Source: Ceratothoa steindachneri (Eukaryota; Arthropoda; Malacostraca; Isopoda; Cymothoidae). Taken from it: a stretch of 64,000 nt of DNA. Position 1 is the first letter of the stretch. Each line of letters starts with the position of its first letter. Location of the stretch: the NCBI GenBank assembly GCA_963969495.1, contig OZ018333.1, positions 89,829,865 through 89,893,864 of the forward strand, read 5' to 3'. The position numbers were made by a program, and so were the translations under genes. Under the pieces are notes generated by a model, which worked only from the letters and a program-made list of their open reading frames with translations, searched no databases and was not told the origin of the DNA. Shown piece after piece: positions 1 through 10,095 of the stretch.

Positions 1-530
1 GAACGGATCCCTGAGGTACGCCACTAATAACATTCCTCCACTCTGACCTCACTCCATTCAGTACAACTCTCTGTTTCCTATTTTTCAGCCATTCAGTTAC
101 CCAATTTAAAACGTTCCCACATATCCCATGCAGCTTTAATTTGTGAACTAGTCTTCTATGTGGAACCTTATCAAAAGCTTTGCTGAAATCTAAGTAGATC
201 ACATCAACTTTCTCACCCTTATCTAATTCTTTAGTTACATAATCCATAAAATCCAGTAAATTAGTTAAACACAATCTACCTTTTCTAAAACCATGCTGAG
301 CATCATTAATTAACCTGCTACTCTCTAGATGATCAGAAATTCCCTTCTTAACCATCTTCTCAAGAATTTTACAGACTATAGAAGTTAAGCTTACCGGTCT
401 AAAGTTATTTGGATCCTCTTTGCTTCCCTTTTTAAAAATTGGCACTACATTTGCCAATTTCCAATCATTTGGTATTTCTCCAGACTCTAGTGATCTAATA
501 AATAAATATCTTCTCAAGAGCTACTGCAAT
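1..530 (-). pseudogene. CR1-like LINE reverse transcriptase fragment, cut by window edge
   Basis: Read on the minus strand this stretch encodes the fingers and palm of a non-LTR reverse transcriptase. Visible motifs are VVPIFKKGSKED, FRPVSLTS, the catalytic-block motif YLDLSKAFDKVPH and, at the very edge of the window, SGVPQGSV. These are typical of the CR1/Jockey group. The frame breaks near 500-530, beside the region before VVPIFKKG, and similarity then stops. The fragment continues beyond position 1. It is a separate copy from the CR1-like element at 3043-8090, whose equivalent segment differs in sequence. It is a decayed transposon remnant. Confidence 0.85.
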
Positions 531-627
531 ACTTGAAGATCGGCAGCAAGCCAGAAAAAGTGTATTTTTTGTCTATGTTTTGTTGACCCACGCATGCATA
601 TTCATGTGCATTTGGTTAAATAAAAAA

Positions 628-1660
628 AAAATGTGAGAACATTCTATAAACAATTATGATTATATACTTGGGACCTTTGCCCCCCAGACCCCCTAATTAA
701 TTGTAACAGGTTCATTGTAGGGGGGGTCCCCCTGCAGTGCTAAACCCCCCCATGAGCAGTCCCCTTGAATTTCCTCTAAAAAAGTGAAACATATTGGAAT
801 ATAGACGAAATAGTTTGCGTTCCATCGTTCGCGCCACTGATCATAATGTTTACCCCGTTTGTTTATAAAACTTTGAATGGAATCTATATTATGAATAAAT
901 TAAAACTTTGTGACAAGTAAGCCAAATTAGATCAAATTCTTGGTAATTGTAAATACAAACTTTGTGTGTGAAACTAAACCATTTGTGAATTGTTTTAGGC
1001 ATGGTAATACTTCAGATTTAGGGTGCACGGTAGGTGGCACTGTTAGTAGGTTACAATTTTGGGCTACAATATATCTCTTATGACATCAGACAGTAGCTTC
1101 AGATGTGGCCAATCATGGCGTTATATTTTTTTGTTGTTTTGGTGATTTGTAACTTTTAGTCTGTATTATTTACTAAATATCTGCGCCTCTGCTCATTTAT
1201 AGTTTTTTCTAAGTTAGGTAAGGTTTCTTGAGTCTTTTACTGTTTTTTTTTTGTTTTCATATTTTTTGTTTGCTGCGAATGATAACAGCTTCTTACTGGC
1301 AACATCATAGCATATAAATAGGACCCATTTTGCAAATGTTTTTGTTTCATGATTGTGTTTTCGTGCTCCCCATGTGCTTCTTTGTTATTCAAATTTGGCT
1401 TTAGTTTGTATAATCGCGAAAAACTTTTAGATTATCTAGAGGCGCATAAATTAATCAAGAAACCTATAAAAGTAAGAATTGGTTGTTATTAGGTTAGGTT
1501 TTTCTGCCAATAAAAAGCTGTTGGGGGGGAAACTCCCCCCTCAGTAAATTCAAGGGGACTGCTCATGGGGGAGATATCACTGCAGGGGGACCACCCTGTG
1601 ATGATCCTGAGTTTCAATCAATTGGGGGGGTCTGGGGGGCAGTGTAAACTCATATACAAA
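628..1660. repeat. GC-rich inverted repeat arms (628-792 and 1508-1660)
   Basis: The segment 628-792 carries C-runs (ccccccagaccccct and ggtccccctgcagtg) and the phrase catgagcagtccccttgaat. The reverse complement of the same phrases lies at 1508-1660. The left arm also matches, inverted, the segments near 8575-8650 and 8915-8990 (poly-A, tgtgagaacat, ataaacaattatgatta). This is a mobile or foldback-type repeat family without coding capacity. No open frame of note lies between the arms. Confidence 0.6.
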
Positions 1661-1798
1661 AAAATATAATGCCGTAATTGTTCACATCTGATGCTACCGT
1701 CTGACGTCATAAGACATATATTGTAGCCCAAAATTGTAGCCTATAAACAGCGCCACCTAGCGTGTGCCTCAAAACTGAAGGGTTACTTAGGCATTACC
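1003..1798. repeat. Foldback-like element with about 130-bp inverted arms
   Basis: The left arm (about 1003-1132) and right arm (about 1660-1798, reverse complement) share, in order, ggtaat, a tag-gtggc-ctgtt block, ttacaattttgggctacaat, ctcttatgac-tcagac-gtagc and a ttatattttttt tail. By eye they are roughly 75-85% identical. Between the arms is AT-rich sequence and one arm of the GC-rich inverted repeat. There is no transposase. Other arms of the same family lie at 2075-3042 and 9160-9262. The superfamily is unknown. Confidence 0.6.
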
Positions 1799-1803
1799 TC
1801 AAT

Positions 1804-2074
1804 TTCTTCAGCAATTCTTTCGTATGTATTCTGTTTGACCAGAAACCAATAGATTAACTCAATTATTTTTTACCCTCAGAGGTGCGTTTGGGAAAAAAGG
1901 TTGAGTTCAGAATGTAACAGCGGAAAAAATGGTGGTCTTTTTCTTTGTTTCATGGTCACACTTAATTTTTGAGCAACGAAATATTGTCATTTTGTATAGT
2001 TGATTTTTTTCACAATGGGGACAGGCAATTTCAAGTCTATTAAGCCGATAGACCCCTAAAAAAGCAATTAATTT
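1804..2074. other. Unassigned AT-rich spacer
   Basis: No convincing coding frame, repeat partner or RNA gene was seen. The segment lies between the foldback element and the next arm of the same family. Confidence 0.4.
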
Positions 2075-3042
2075 GGTAATACTTCAGTTTATGGGCTACA
2101 ATCTAGGCCTTATGACGTTGTAGCGGGTCAAAAGCAACACTAAACCTGCATTCCAACCTTATCCTAGAATTTACCGACCTTGAGAACCCGAGGAAGAATT
2201 GATACGATTTGATATACAGTCCTTTACTTTACCAAAAAAAATAGTTTTAATTACAGTTTATATTTACCCCCGAAAATAAATAAACACCGGTGCGCATTCA
2301 AAATAAATATTCTATACAAATTGCAATTTTCCCAACTGAAAACAAAATAAAATATGACAGGCGCAGAGAACAAATTTCAACAACCCAAACAAGGTCCACA
2401 CAACAAATCAATCAAAACAACACCCGAACGAGAAGGGGCACAGGACTATCACTTGAAGGCTGGGGTGGGTGGTGGTGGTAGTAGTCGTAGTTATCCAATA
2501 AGAAGGGGGACAGGCTCATCAGCAAATGCATCTAGGCAGTGCAAGTAATGCCCTCCATTTCAGGGCTGGGCTGTGCGGAGCACTCGCCTCGAGGATTTCT
2601 CTCACAGTCCGCTGAAGCTTCACTCTTTGAAGACACTGGATGCGATACTAAAAAGAGCCAGAGAAATTTTGGTATAACATTTCCAAAGAAAAATCTGGTG
2701 ATGAACTTTGCTATCCCTCATTGTTAAAATTAATGTTAAGTCTATTAGTATTTTAGCAAAAAAACAATCTTACCTAGGTTAATATCCCAATGCGCTGGAC
2801 AAATATATTTACAATTTAACTCTAAATATTTAAAAAATTATATCTCTGAAAAGAGAGTACAATCAGTTATTATTTGTATTCATAATAAAAAATTGGAAGG
2901 CAAATTATACCCACACACTCACACAGGGGTAGGGAAAGATATATGTAAAGGGGGTGGGAGAATGGCCCTACAGACACACACACACACACCACTCCCCCAC
3001 AATGTCAGATGGTAGCTTCAATGGGAGCCAATCACGGTATTA
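2075..3042 (+). repeat. Arm of the foldback family, split by a solo LTR
   Basis: The pieces 2075-2118 and 3002-3042 together rebuild one arm of the foldback family: ggtaatacttcag, gggctacaat, cttatgacgt, then atgtcagatggtagctt and agccaatcacggtatta. The solo LTR at 2119-3001 interrupts it. The 3' tail of the CR1-like element begins immediately afterwards. Confidence 0.6.
2119..3001 (-). mobile_element. Solo Gypsy LTR, diverged subfamily
   Basis: On the minus strand this 883-bp block starts TGTGGGGGAG, carries the family's early landmark gggccattctcccaccc, and ends in the family's gacccgctaca. It is a diverged relative of the LTRs at 12870-13664 and 20831-21626, and it has no internal coding sequence. 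The flanking tetramers are acgt (2115-2118) and atgt (3002-3005). They are consistent with a 4-bp target duplication in which one base has since changed, and removing the LTR restores a continuous foldback-family arm. It most likely arose by LTR-LTR recombination. Confidence 0.8.
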
Positions 3043-3294
3043 AGAACATAAGAAAAGAAGGAGACTGCAAAAGACCATTCATGGCCTACACTTGGCAGCT
3101 CCTGTTCCAGTCAACACAAAAAAGATTTCTTACCAGAGAAAAGTCATCAACATTGTCACCCTTAACAGGAGTTCGTCAGATCTAATCTACAATATACATA
3201 AAATGCATCCAGAGGATTATGTCCATTCATGCAACCGCAAAATATAATCTCCCCACTCCTTCGAAAAAATTTATACATATGTACATAAAAAAAG

Positions 3295-4177
3295 TCAGTC
3301 CCATCTAGCAGCTTCATCCATATATTTATCTAATCTATTCTTAAAACTACCCAGAGAGGAGGCTTCTATCACATGTCTAGTGAGCCTATTCCATTCATCT
3401 ACCACACGATTTGTAAACCAATTCCTCCCAATCTCCTTCCTAAACCTATACTTATCAAGCTTAAACCCATTGCTACATGTCCTGTCATGTTCACTAAGTA
3501 TAAGAACCTTACCCAGATCCCCTTTATTATATCCTTTTACCCATTTGAAGACTTCAATCAATTCCCCTCTGACTCTTCTCCTTTCTAATGTATGTAGATT
3601 TAGTTTTCTGAGCCTTTCACCATAAGGTAAGTTCCTTAGCCCACCAATCATCTTTGTCATCCTTCTCTGCACAGACTCAAGCAAATCAATATCCTTCCTA
3701 TAATATGGTGACCAAAATTGTACTGCATAGTCTAGATGAGGCCTAACTAGTGCCAGATACAGTTTTAGAATGACTTCAGCACTCTTATTGCTTACACTCC
3801 TCCTAATGAATCCCAATATCCTATTAGCTTTATTCATAGCATTTAGGCATTGCTTTCTAGGACAAAGGTCTGAACTTACCAAAATACCCAAAGTCCCTCT
3901 CACAATCGGTCCTCCCTAAAATTCTCCCATTTAATTTATAACTATTCAATGGATTATTTTTACCTATACTAAATACACTACATTTGTCTATGTTAAACTT
4001 CCTTTGCCATTTCTCGGCCCAATTGGACAGAATGGTCAATTCCTCCTGCATTACAACAGCATCAGAATCAGCCCTAATGGCCCTACCTAGCTTAGTATCA
4101 TCAGCAAATTTACTCAGATCACTACTTATACCTATGTCAAGATCATTAATATAAATTAAGAATAGCAAGGGACCCAA
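3295..4177 (-). pseudogene. CR1-like ORF2 C-terminal half: RT palm and C-terminal domain
   Basis: Just downstream of SGVPQGSVLG, the 4177-3857 frame reads GPLLFLIYINDLD and then FADDTKL, the FADD active-site block of non-LTR reverse transcriptases. A frameshift near 3880-3900 moves reading to the 3903-3295 frame. That frame contains LYLALVRPHLDYAVQFWSPY and LESVQRRMTKMI, the C-terminal signature of CR1/L2-group LINEs. It ends with a stop at 3295. Apart from the frameshift, both frames are well preserved, so the copy is not ancient. Confidence 0.85.
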
Positions 4178-4268
4178 AACAGATCCTTGCGGAACTCCAC
4201 TGCTAACACCCCCCCACTCAGATTTAACTCCATCTATACTAACTCTTTGCTGTCTGTCACCAAGCGAT

Positions 4269-5144
4269 TGTAGCGGGCCAAAAAATTTAGACTAACCCCA
4301 ATCGATCCAACCCGCTTCCTATACTAATCTGGACGTGAGAAATCGAAGGAGAATGAAACGGATTGTATGTACAGTTCTTTACTAACAGAAAAAAAAGTAC
4401 AATGATAATTACAGCTTATATTTACAACAATTTTATATTTACAAGGGAAGTGTGCACACTTCAAAATGAGGCTAAATTCCCCAATCCAAATACGATACCA
4501 AAAGAGAATTTTATAACCGGCGAATACAACAATTTACTTATATATCTACACAAAACATAAAAAAACACAACAACAACCGAACGAAAAGGGGGCACACGCT
4601 ATCACTTGTGTGCTGGAGGTGGATGGTAGTAGGCTAACTTAGAAGGAGGCAGGATTGTCAACGAAGGCGGGTATGGCGGTTCAGGTGGTTAGAGAGGCAC
4701 GAAAGCCCTCCGTCTCAGGGCTGGGCGGAGCACTCGTCTAGAGAACCCCTCTTGCTGTTAGTCCACACTTCCACTCTCTGTAGAAGAGATATATCCTCCT
4801 TTTATGACCCATTTATTTATACATGGAAGGGAAACTAATAAGTGGGTATTACCCAAGTAAATTTATCGACTAGCTTACCTCTTTCCAGAATATGACGCTT
4901 TGATAAAAGATTATTTTAAAAAAAGTACAATCTTTTAATTATAGTGATATCTCAAAACTAGCTACTATCTTTCCAGAATATGACGCCTGGAAAGAAAGAA
5001 AAACATGGTAATCATTTTATACATAAAATAAACAAAAATAAAACAAACCCATTCACACACATTCTTACAGAGGGAGGGAGAGGGTACTGAGAAAAGGGGT
5101 GGGAGAATGGCCCTTTTACACACACTCACATTCGCTCCACCACA
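4269..5144 (-). mobile_element. Solo Gypsy LTR inside the CR1-like RT
   Basis: This 876-bp minus-strand LTR starts TGTGGTGGAGCGAATGTGAG and ends ggcccgctaca, matching the LTRs of the Gypsy element at 12870-21626. Internal landmarks such as gggccattctcccacccc and the tttccag...ctggaaag stem are present. It interrupts the RT gene between QS and LGDRQQR at a Trp codon. The flanks are cgat (4265-4268) and ccat (5145-5148), which fit a 4-bp target duplication with one later substitution. Confidence 0.85.
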
Positions 5145-5927
5145 CCATGACTGAATACACCTAAATATACTGCCATCGATCCCATGTGCTTTAACTTTGC
5201 TCAGAAGCCGTAAGTGTGGCACTCGATCAAAAGCCTTACTAAAGTCCAAGTATAAAATATCATAGTTTTCATCATTATCTGCTGCTTCATACACCTTACT
5301 ATAAAAAGACAGCAAATTAGTCAGACAGGATTTACCCTTACTAAAGCCATGCTGTGATTCTTTTATCAACTTATGCTTATCCAAGTGATCTCTAATATTC
5401 CTTGCTATAATAGATTCCATCATTTTCCCTACCACTGATGTCAAACTTACTGGTCTGTAATTAGACATATTTGTTTTATCCCCTTTCTTAAATATAGGTA
5501 TCACATTGGCTTTCTTCCATGCCACTGGCACAATGCCACTCTCCAATGATTTTCTAAAGATGCATGCTAGGGGCTCACTTAACACATCCTTACATTCTTT
5601 CAAAATTCTAGGAAAGACCTCATCAGGAGCGGGTGCTTTACTACTTTTGATTTTATCAATTTCCTTTGTCACTACATCCTTTGTGATCAAGATATCCTTT
5701 AATTTCTCTTCATCATTACCCCGAAAGATCATTGACACCTCGGGTATATTTAGAGTATCCTCCTGTATAAATACTGAGAGAAAAAAGTCATTTATCATTC
5801 CAGCCATTGAGTCCCTATCACTCACTAATTCTCCATTGGAATCTATAAGTGGGCCTATTTTATCTCTAACCTTAGTTTTGTATAATTGATAAAAACTTTT
5901 AGGATCTTCCTTTGCCCTATTTGCCAC
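5145..5927 (-). pseudogene. CR1-like ORF2: RT fingers and N-terminal palm
   Basis: The minus-strand frame contains DPKSFYQLYKTKVRDKIG, SSKAPAPDEVFPRILKEC, NVIPIFKKGDKTNMSNYRPV, QHGFSKGKSCLTNLL and LYLDFSKAFDRVPH. The last is the first catalytic-Asp block of the RT. The frame is open here but runs into the solo LTR at 5144, where about 60 residues of unrelated LTR-derived sequence follow before a stop. Upstream, 5928-6062 links to the endonuclease in another frame. Confidence 0.85.
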
Positions 5928-6062
5928 TTTAATTTCATAATTTCTCCTTGCTACTCTAATTAACTTTTTAACATCTCTTGCTAGTTCATTATATCTCTGC
6001 CTTAAGTGATCCTCTCCATTTTTTATTTTCCTATAAATGCCCTTTTTAATGCCAATATAATG

Positions 6063-6981
6063 CTAAATTTTATCTGTCATCCATTTTGGGTCATTATTTT
6101 TAGTCCTAATCTCCTTATATGGAATGTTAATCATCTGACATGTAATTAATGTCTCAATTATTCTTTCATACTCCTCTTCAATTGTAATCTCTTCCTCCTG
6201 GTGATTATTGTCTCCACTAACTGATATCATTGAATCTATTCCTGATTTGATTTCATTGTCTGGTTTCTGTACAACTGCCTCCAGGTAAGTCCTTAGCCCA
6301 TTATAATTTGCTCTTCTAAAGTCAGGAATTTTAACATTGTTCATGCTACTATCAATGCCATTCCATTTCATCTTGAATCTAATTTCACAATGGTCACTAT
6401 TACCCAAATTTCCTCCAATCTCAGTATCCTTAATAACTTCTTCCCTATTTGTCAGAACTAAATCCAGTATATTATTACCTCTACTGGGTTCATTAATAAT
6501 CTGCCTCAGAAAATTATCTTGGACAACATTCAAAAATTCCTCAGCCTCCTGATCACCCACAAGAGCTTCCCAGTCTATATTTCTGTAATTAAAATCGCCC
6601 ATTATACACACATGCTTACTTCTACATGCCCGTTCTATCTCCTGCCACAGAAGATTTGAAGCTTCCTTACTAAGATTTGGTGGTCTGTATAATAATCCCA
6701 TGACAAGGTTGTTTTTACCTTCCTTTACATTTAGCCATAATGACTCTGTGTTATCATCTAATTTATTGTACTGTTTACACAACACTGGAGATTATCGCAA
6801 TTATATCAAAATTCTCTTCACTCGCTAACGCTCTTAAGAGATCTATCTTATTCCTTATACTCCGACCATTTGTGTAGTATATTTTAAAGTTTTTTTTATT
6901 ATTCCCATCTTCATTGCATTGTGCTTTTTTATTCTTAGTTATCTGCTCATTCACTTGTGCATTAGTCCCCCTATAACGCAT
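6063..6981 (-). pseudogene. CR1-like ORF2: apurinic-type endonuclease with internal deletion
   Basis: The frame ending at 6785 begins with a typical EEP start (KIYYTNGRSIRNKIDLLRA). The next frame (6785-6063) has GLLYRPPN, CIMGDFNYRNIDWE, ILDLVLTN and GNSDHCEI, giving the Asp/Asn and SDH catalytic blocks. The segment that normally links them, which carries the catalytic Glu in an ETW-type motif and a GGGV-type strand, is missing. About 60 residues appear deleted at 6785. The nicking activity of this copy is therefore almost certainly lost. Confidence 0.8.
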
Positions 6982-7079
6982 CAGTATGCCCTCTCCCCTA
7001 GCTATTCCTCTATCTCTGCATCCCTTCCATTTCCTACACCTACCCTCTATTCCTGTTATTCCCTTACCTCTAACAGCTT

Positions 7080-7577
7080 CTAGTTTCCCACCTGTAAGGA
7101 CCTAATCACACTATCCAGCTCCCCCCATAGAACCTCAACACCTGCCCGACTAAGATGGAGCCCATCCATCGCATACAACCTCCTATTCCCGTAAAACCCT
7201 CCCCAGACATCTACAAACACCAATCCTAGCTCCTCACACAGTTCTTTCACAAATTCATTCAAACCAATTGCACGCGACAACCATTCTACCCCTACATCCA
7301 ATCTCAGAAGCACACCAGAAACAACACCTTTTACCCTGCTTTTACTCATCCTTTCAACTAACCTTTTATACTGCTCACGTAACTCACATGTACCCACCTT
7401 CTTTACATCATTCACTCCCACATGTGTAATCACAACTGCATTCCTCTCACACCCAGAAACCAGCCTATCATACCTCTCACAAACATCACTTACACCAGCA
7501 CCCGGCAGACAAACTCTCATTCCCTTCCACTTGCTATCACTCAACTTCCTATCTAAATACCTAATCTGAGAGTCGCC
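7080..7577 (-). pseudogene. CR1-like ORF1: SGNH esterase-like domain
   Basis: Block I reads GDSQIRYLDRKL (GDS at 7569-7577). It is followed in the same frame by VVITHVGVNDVKK (block III, GxND type) and YAMDGLHLSRAGVEVL (block V, DxxH). This order and spacing match SGNH/GDSL hydrolases, and CR1 ORF1 proteins are known to carry such an esterase. Ser, Asn, Asp and His equivalents are all present. The domain is intact over about 165 codons, but its link to the upstream ORF1 part is out of frame. Confidence 0.8.
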
Positions 7578-7644
7578 ATCACTAGCACCTCAGTCATTCT
7601 CCTATTCTGTCTGGGCCTAACATTACCCTCCCTCCTGCTCTCAG

Positions 7645-8046
7645 TCACACTACCATCCATCCTGCTTCATCCACAATCACACCAGGCAAATCACTTTCAC
7701 ACTCTTCCTTTCTCAGGACATTGAATCTGTTAGTCAACCTAACAGGTTCTATGTCCTTCCTTTTCAAACACCTAATCTGTCCTAACTTATCTATCCTATC
7801 CATTTTCACCCACCATTCATCATCACTCACAACTTCCACACTGTTCCCAGTCCTAGCCCTATCTTCCACCCTCTTAGCACTAATCTCACCCTTCAATCGC
7901 ACACTTGCATCTCTTCTCACCTCAAACACAAAATCATTCAACCTCTTACATTCCGTACTCAACCTCCTAACCTCCCCTTCCAGAAAACACACACGGCATT
8001 CAGTTACATTCACTCTCCTTTCAACTCCACATGCATCATACACCAC
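7645..8046 (-). pseudogene. CR1-like ORF1 N-terminal part, coiled coil with Cys motif
   Basis: About 130 codons on the minus strand contain TECRVCFLEGEVRRLSTECK followed by a charged heptad-like stretch. This suggests a short Cys-containing motif leading into a coiled coil, as expected for the RNA-binding and oligomerising part of a LINE ORF1 protein. The frame ends with a stop at 7645. The true start is unclear because the first codon in this frame is GTG and the only nearby ATG is out of frame. No specific RNA-binding fold can be assigned. Confidence 0.6.
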
Positions 8047-8090
8047 ATATTGTATTTGTTTTTTTGTTTTTTTTCCCTTCTTTATTATTT

Positions 8091-8480
8091 AGTAAATGCC
8101 TGCACTTCTACTTAATTACATTATTTAGTAATGCATCAATTTTTTATAATTACTAATGTATTAAACTTTGTATGTTTTGTTTAACTATTTTTGTGTAACT
8201 AAACCGTTATTTCACACACTGGCAACCTTAATTCAACATTATTTCAAACATTGGTTATCTGAAATCGAGCAGTTAAAAGACCGCGATTCCTGTAAATACA
8301 GTTTGTTCAACTTCGGCCAATTTAATAGACTTTTCTATAGATCGTGGTGTCATTTGAAAGAACCGTGGCTCAATTATAATAGTGAAAGATGGAGATAGAG
8401 TAAACCTGAAGATCTGCATCATATACTCGCCTCCGCTGTTCCTTTCTCCTGGCGGCATAATATTTTATCCAGGTTTCACT
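8091..8480. other. Unassigned spacer between CR1-like element and tandem repeat
   Basis: No coding frame or RNA gene is supported. A short phrase (gtgtaactaaacc, about 8192-8205) resembles one at about 967-980, hinting at the same foldback repeat environment. Confidence 0.35.
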
Positions 8481-9150
8481 TTTTTTTGACTAATTTCGAG
8501 TTATGCCTCGGGAAGGGGATTGGTCTGTGATGACCCTAAGATTTCAATCAATGGGGGGAGGGGGGGGGGGTCTGAGGGGGCAACCCCCCAGTTATATAAT
8601 CATAATTGTTTATAGAATAATGTTCTCACATTTTTTTTTTTTTTTAACAGATTGTTTCTATGTCTGAACAAAACATAAAAACAACTTGGTCCTGATAGAT
8701 TTCAGCACTATCGTCTTTGTTATTTTGATAAATGTGCTGTCAGCTCTGCACATTTATCAAAATAATAATGATGGTAGTGTCGCCTACTTTAGGCTATGCC
8801 TTTATGGCTTTGCCTTTTTTTTGACTAATTTCGAGTTATGCCTCGGGAAGGGGATTGGTCTGTGATGACCCTAAGATTTCAATCAATGGGGGGAGGGGGG
8901 GGGGTCTGAGGGGGCAACCCCCCAGTTATATAATCATAATTGTTTATAGAATAATGTTCTCACATTTTTTTTTTTTTTAACAGATTGTTTCTGTGTCTGA
9001 ACAAAACATAAAAACAACTTGGTCCTGATAGATTTCAGCACTATCGTCTTTGTTATTTTGATAAATGTGCTGTCAGCTCTGCACATTTATCAAAATAATA
9101 AAGATGGTAGTGTCGCCTACTTTAGGCTATTTTCACCAAAATGTTAACAT
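8481..9150 (+). repeat. Direct tandem repeat, two units of about 335 bp
   Basis: Two nearly identical units start with tttttttgactaatttcg (8481 and 8816) and run through ccctaagatttcaatcaatg, a G-run, tataatcataattgtttata and ttggtcctgatagatttcag. They differ by a few substitutions and the length of the poly-G tract. Part of each unit matches, inverted, 628-680 of the window, so the unit belongs to the foldback family. Each unit carries a strong hairpin. Confidence 0.85.
8720..8765. repeat. Perfect 18-bp hairpin inside each tandem unit (also 9053-9098)
   Basis: The stem ttattttgataaatgtgc (8720-8737) is the exact complement of 8748-8765, with the 10-base loop tgtcagctct. The second unit repeats it at 9053-9070 and 9081-9098. 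This would be a cruciform or RNA hairpin if transcribed. No function is known. Confidence 0.85.
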
Positions 9151-9159
9151 TTTTAGTCC

Positions 9160-9262
9160 CTGTCAAAATGATTGGCTTTGCCTTTTGACATCATAAGGCC
9201 CTAATTGTAGCCCAGAAACAGCACCCCTTATCGTGCCCCCCTAAAGTGAGGTATTTCCATTA
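9160..9262 (-). repeat. Right arm of the foldback family
   Basis: The sequence aaaatgattggc, gacatcataaggccc, attgtagccc and cagcaccccttatcgtgcc is the inverted counterpart of the arm at 2075-2118/3002-3042 and parallels 1680-1798. It may be the partner of the 2075 arm, with the CR1-like element inserted between the two. Confidence 0.55.
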
Positions 9263-9765
9263 ATTTTTCTCAATTAGAAATCAGACTAAATACGTTTTGA
9301 GAAGTAACCAGGCAAATTTTGCAAGAAATATCGGACATACAAGCACAAGCTGAAGCCATTATAAAACTAATTAACAGACAAAAGGACTTAGAGGTATTCA
9401 TTAGACTAGAACTGGGCCAAAGTAGTTCCAATTTAATTACAAAAGTTTAATTAAGTAGGATAGAAGGGAAATTTTGGGGGGAAAAGAAGAGATGTATAAA
9501 AAAACTAAAATAAATGTGTACATCATTGAACTAGCAACAGTGCAACGTAGTTCCAATTTAATTAAAAATTTTTAAGTAATTGAAGAAGAATAGCAGGAAA
9601 AAATTCTGGGAAAATGAAAAAGATTTTGGAACAAAAGGTGAATCATTATTGGATAACAGGAAGAAAATCCTGAATTGATAATATATAAAATTACCCCAAA
9701 TTAACCCATTAGTCACCCAGCTAATTTGCTCAAAATTATACTGGACAAAATCACAAATTGTATAC
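9263..9765. other. Unassigned AT-rich sequence
   Basis: The phrases gtagttccaatttaatta (about 9422) and cgtagttccaatttaatta (about 9546) form a short direct repeat. No coding frame was seen. Confidence 0.35.
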
Positions 9766-10095
9766 CATTATCAAAAATAATTAAAATAAAAGTTAAATCC
9801 TTTTTATAAATAAAATAATATACCATTTTAATTGAAAAGAATTTTTCTATTGATATAATTTAAAAATTAATAACCTACCTATTTATAATTGATTGATAAT
9901 TCTCGGTTCTTCCACAAATTTTTGTTGACTCTCCTGGGCCTACAGTCTTTTTAAATCAGCTAACACTTTAAAACTGTTTTGTATCTTATAGAAAACATTG
10001 CTTCTATTCATGGCAAACATTTTTCTATCTTAAATATTTTTAATATTTTATTCTTAGCCTATTTTTAACCTATAAAGCTATATTTTCAGACACCC
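9766..10095 (+). repeat. Dispersed repeat, copy 1 (partner at 62505-62835)
   Basis: About 330 bp match 62505-62835 in the same orientation. Shared landmarks in order are aaaataattaaaataaa, aattgaaaagaat, ttgatataatttaaaa, cctatttataatt, tttttaaatcag, ctttaaaact and atagaaaaca. The sequence is AT-rich and noncoding. It is an unclassified interspersed repeat. Confidence 0.75.

Larger units (their letters stand above)
3043..8090 (-). mobile_element. Near-complete CR1-like LINE, broken, with solo LTR inside
   Basis: On the minus strand the order is: ORF1 with a Cys/coiled-coil start (7645-8046) and an SGNH esterase-like domain (7080-7577); ORF2 with an apurinic-type endonuclease (6063-6981), reverse transcriptase (3857-5927) and the CR1-type C-terminal domain (3295-3903); then a short 3' UTR ending near 3043. 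The esterase in ORF1 is a known CR1 trait. A solo LTR occupies 4269-5144. Several frameshifts and an endonuclease deletion make it non-functional. The 5' boundary is approximate. The 3' tail (aagaacataagaaaag, ggcagctcctgttcc) resembles CR1 tails I associate with decapod genomes, from memory only. Confidence 0.85.

Noticed and set aside
8720..9098. CRISPR-like repeat-spacer array
   Set aside because: There are only two large direct units with hairpins in a eukaryotic TE context. There are no short regular repeats with unique spacers.
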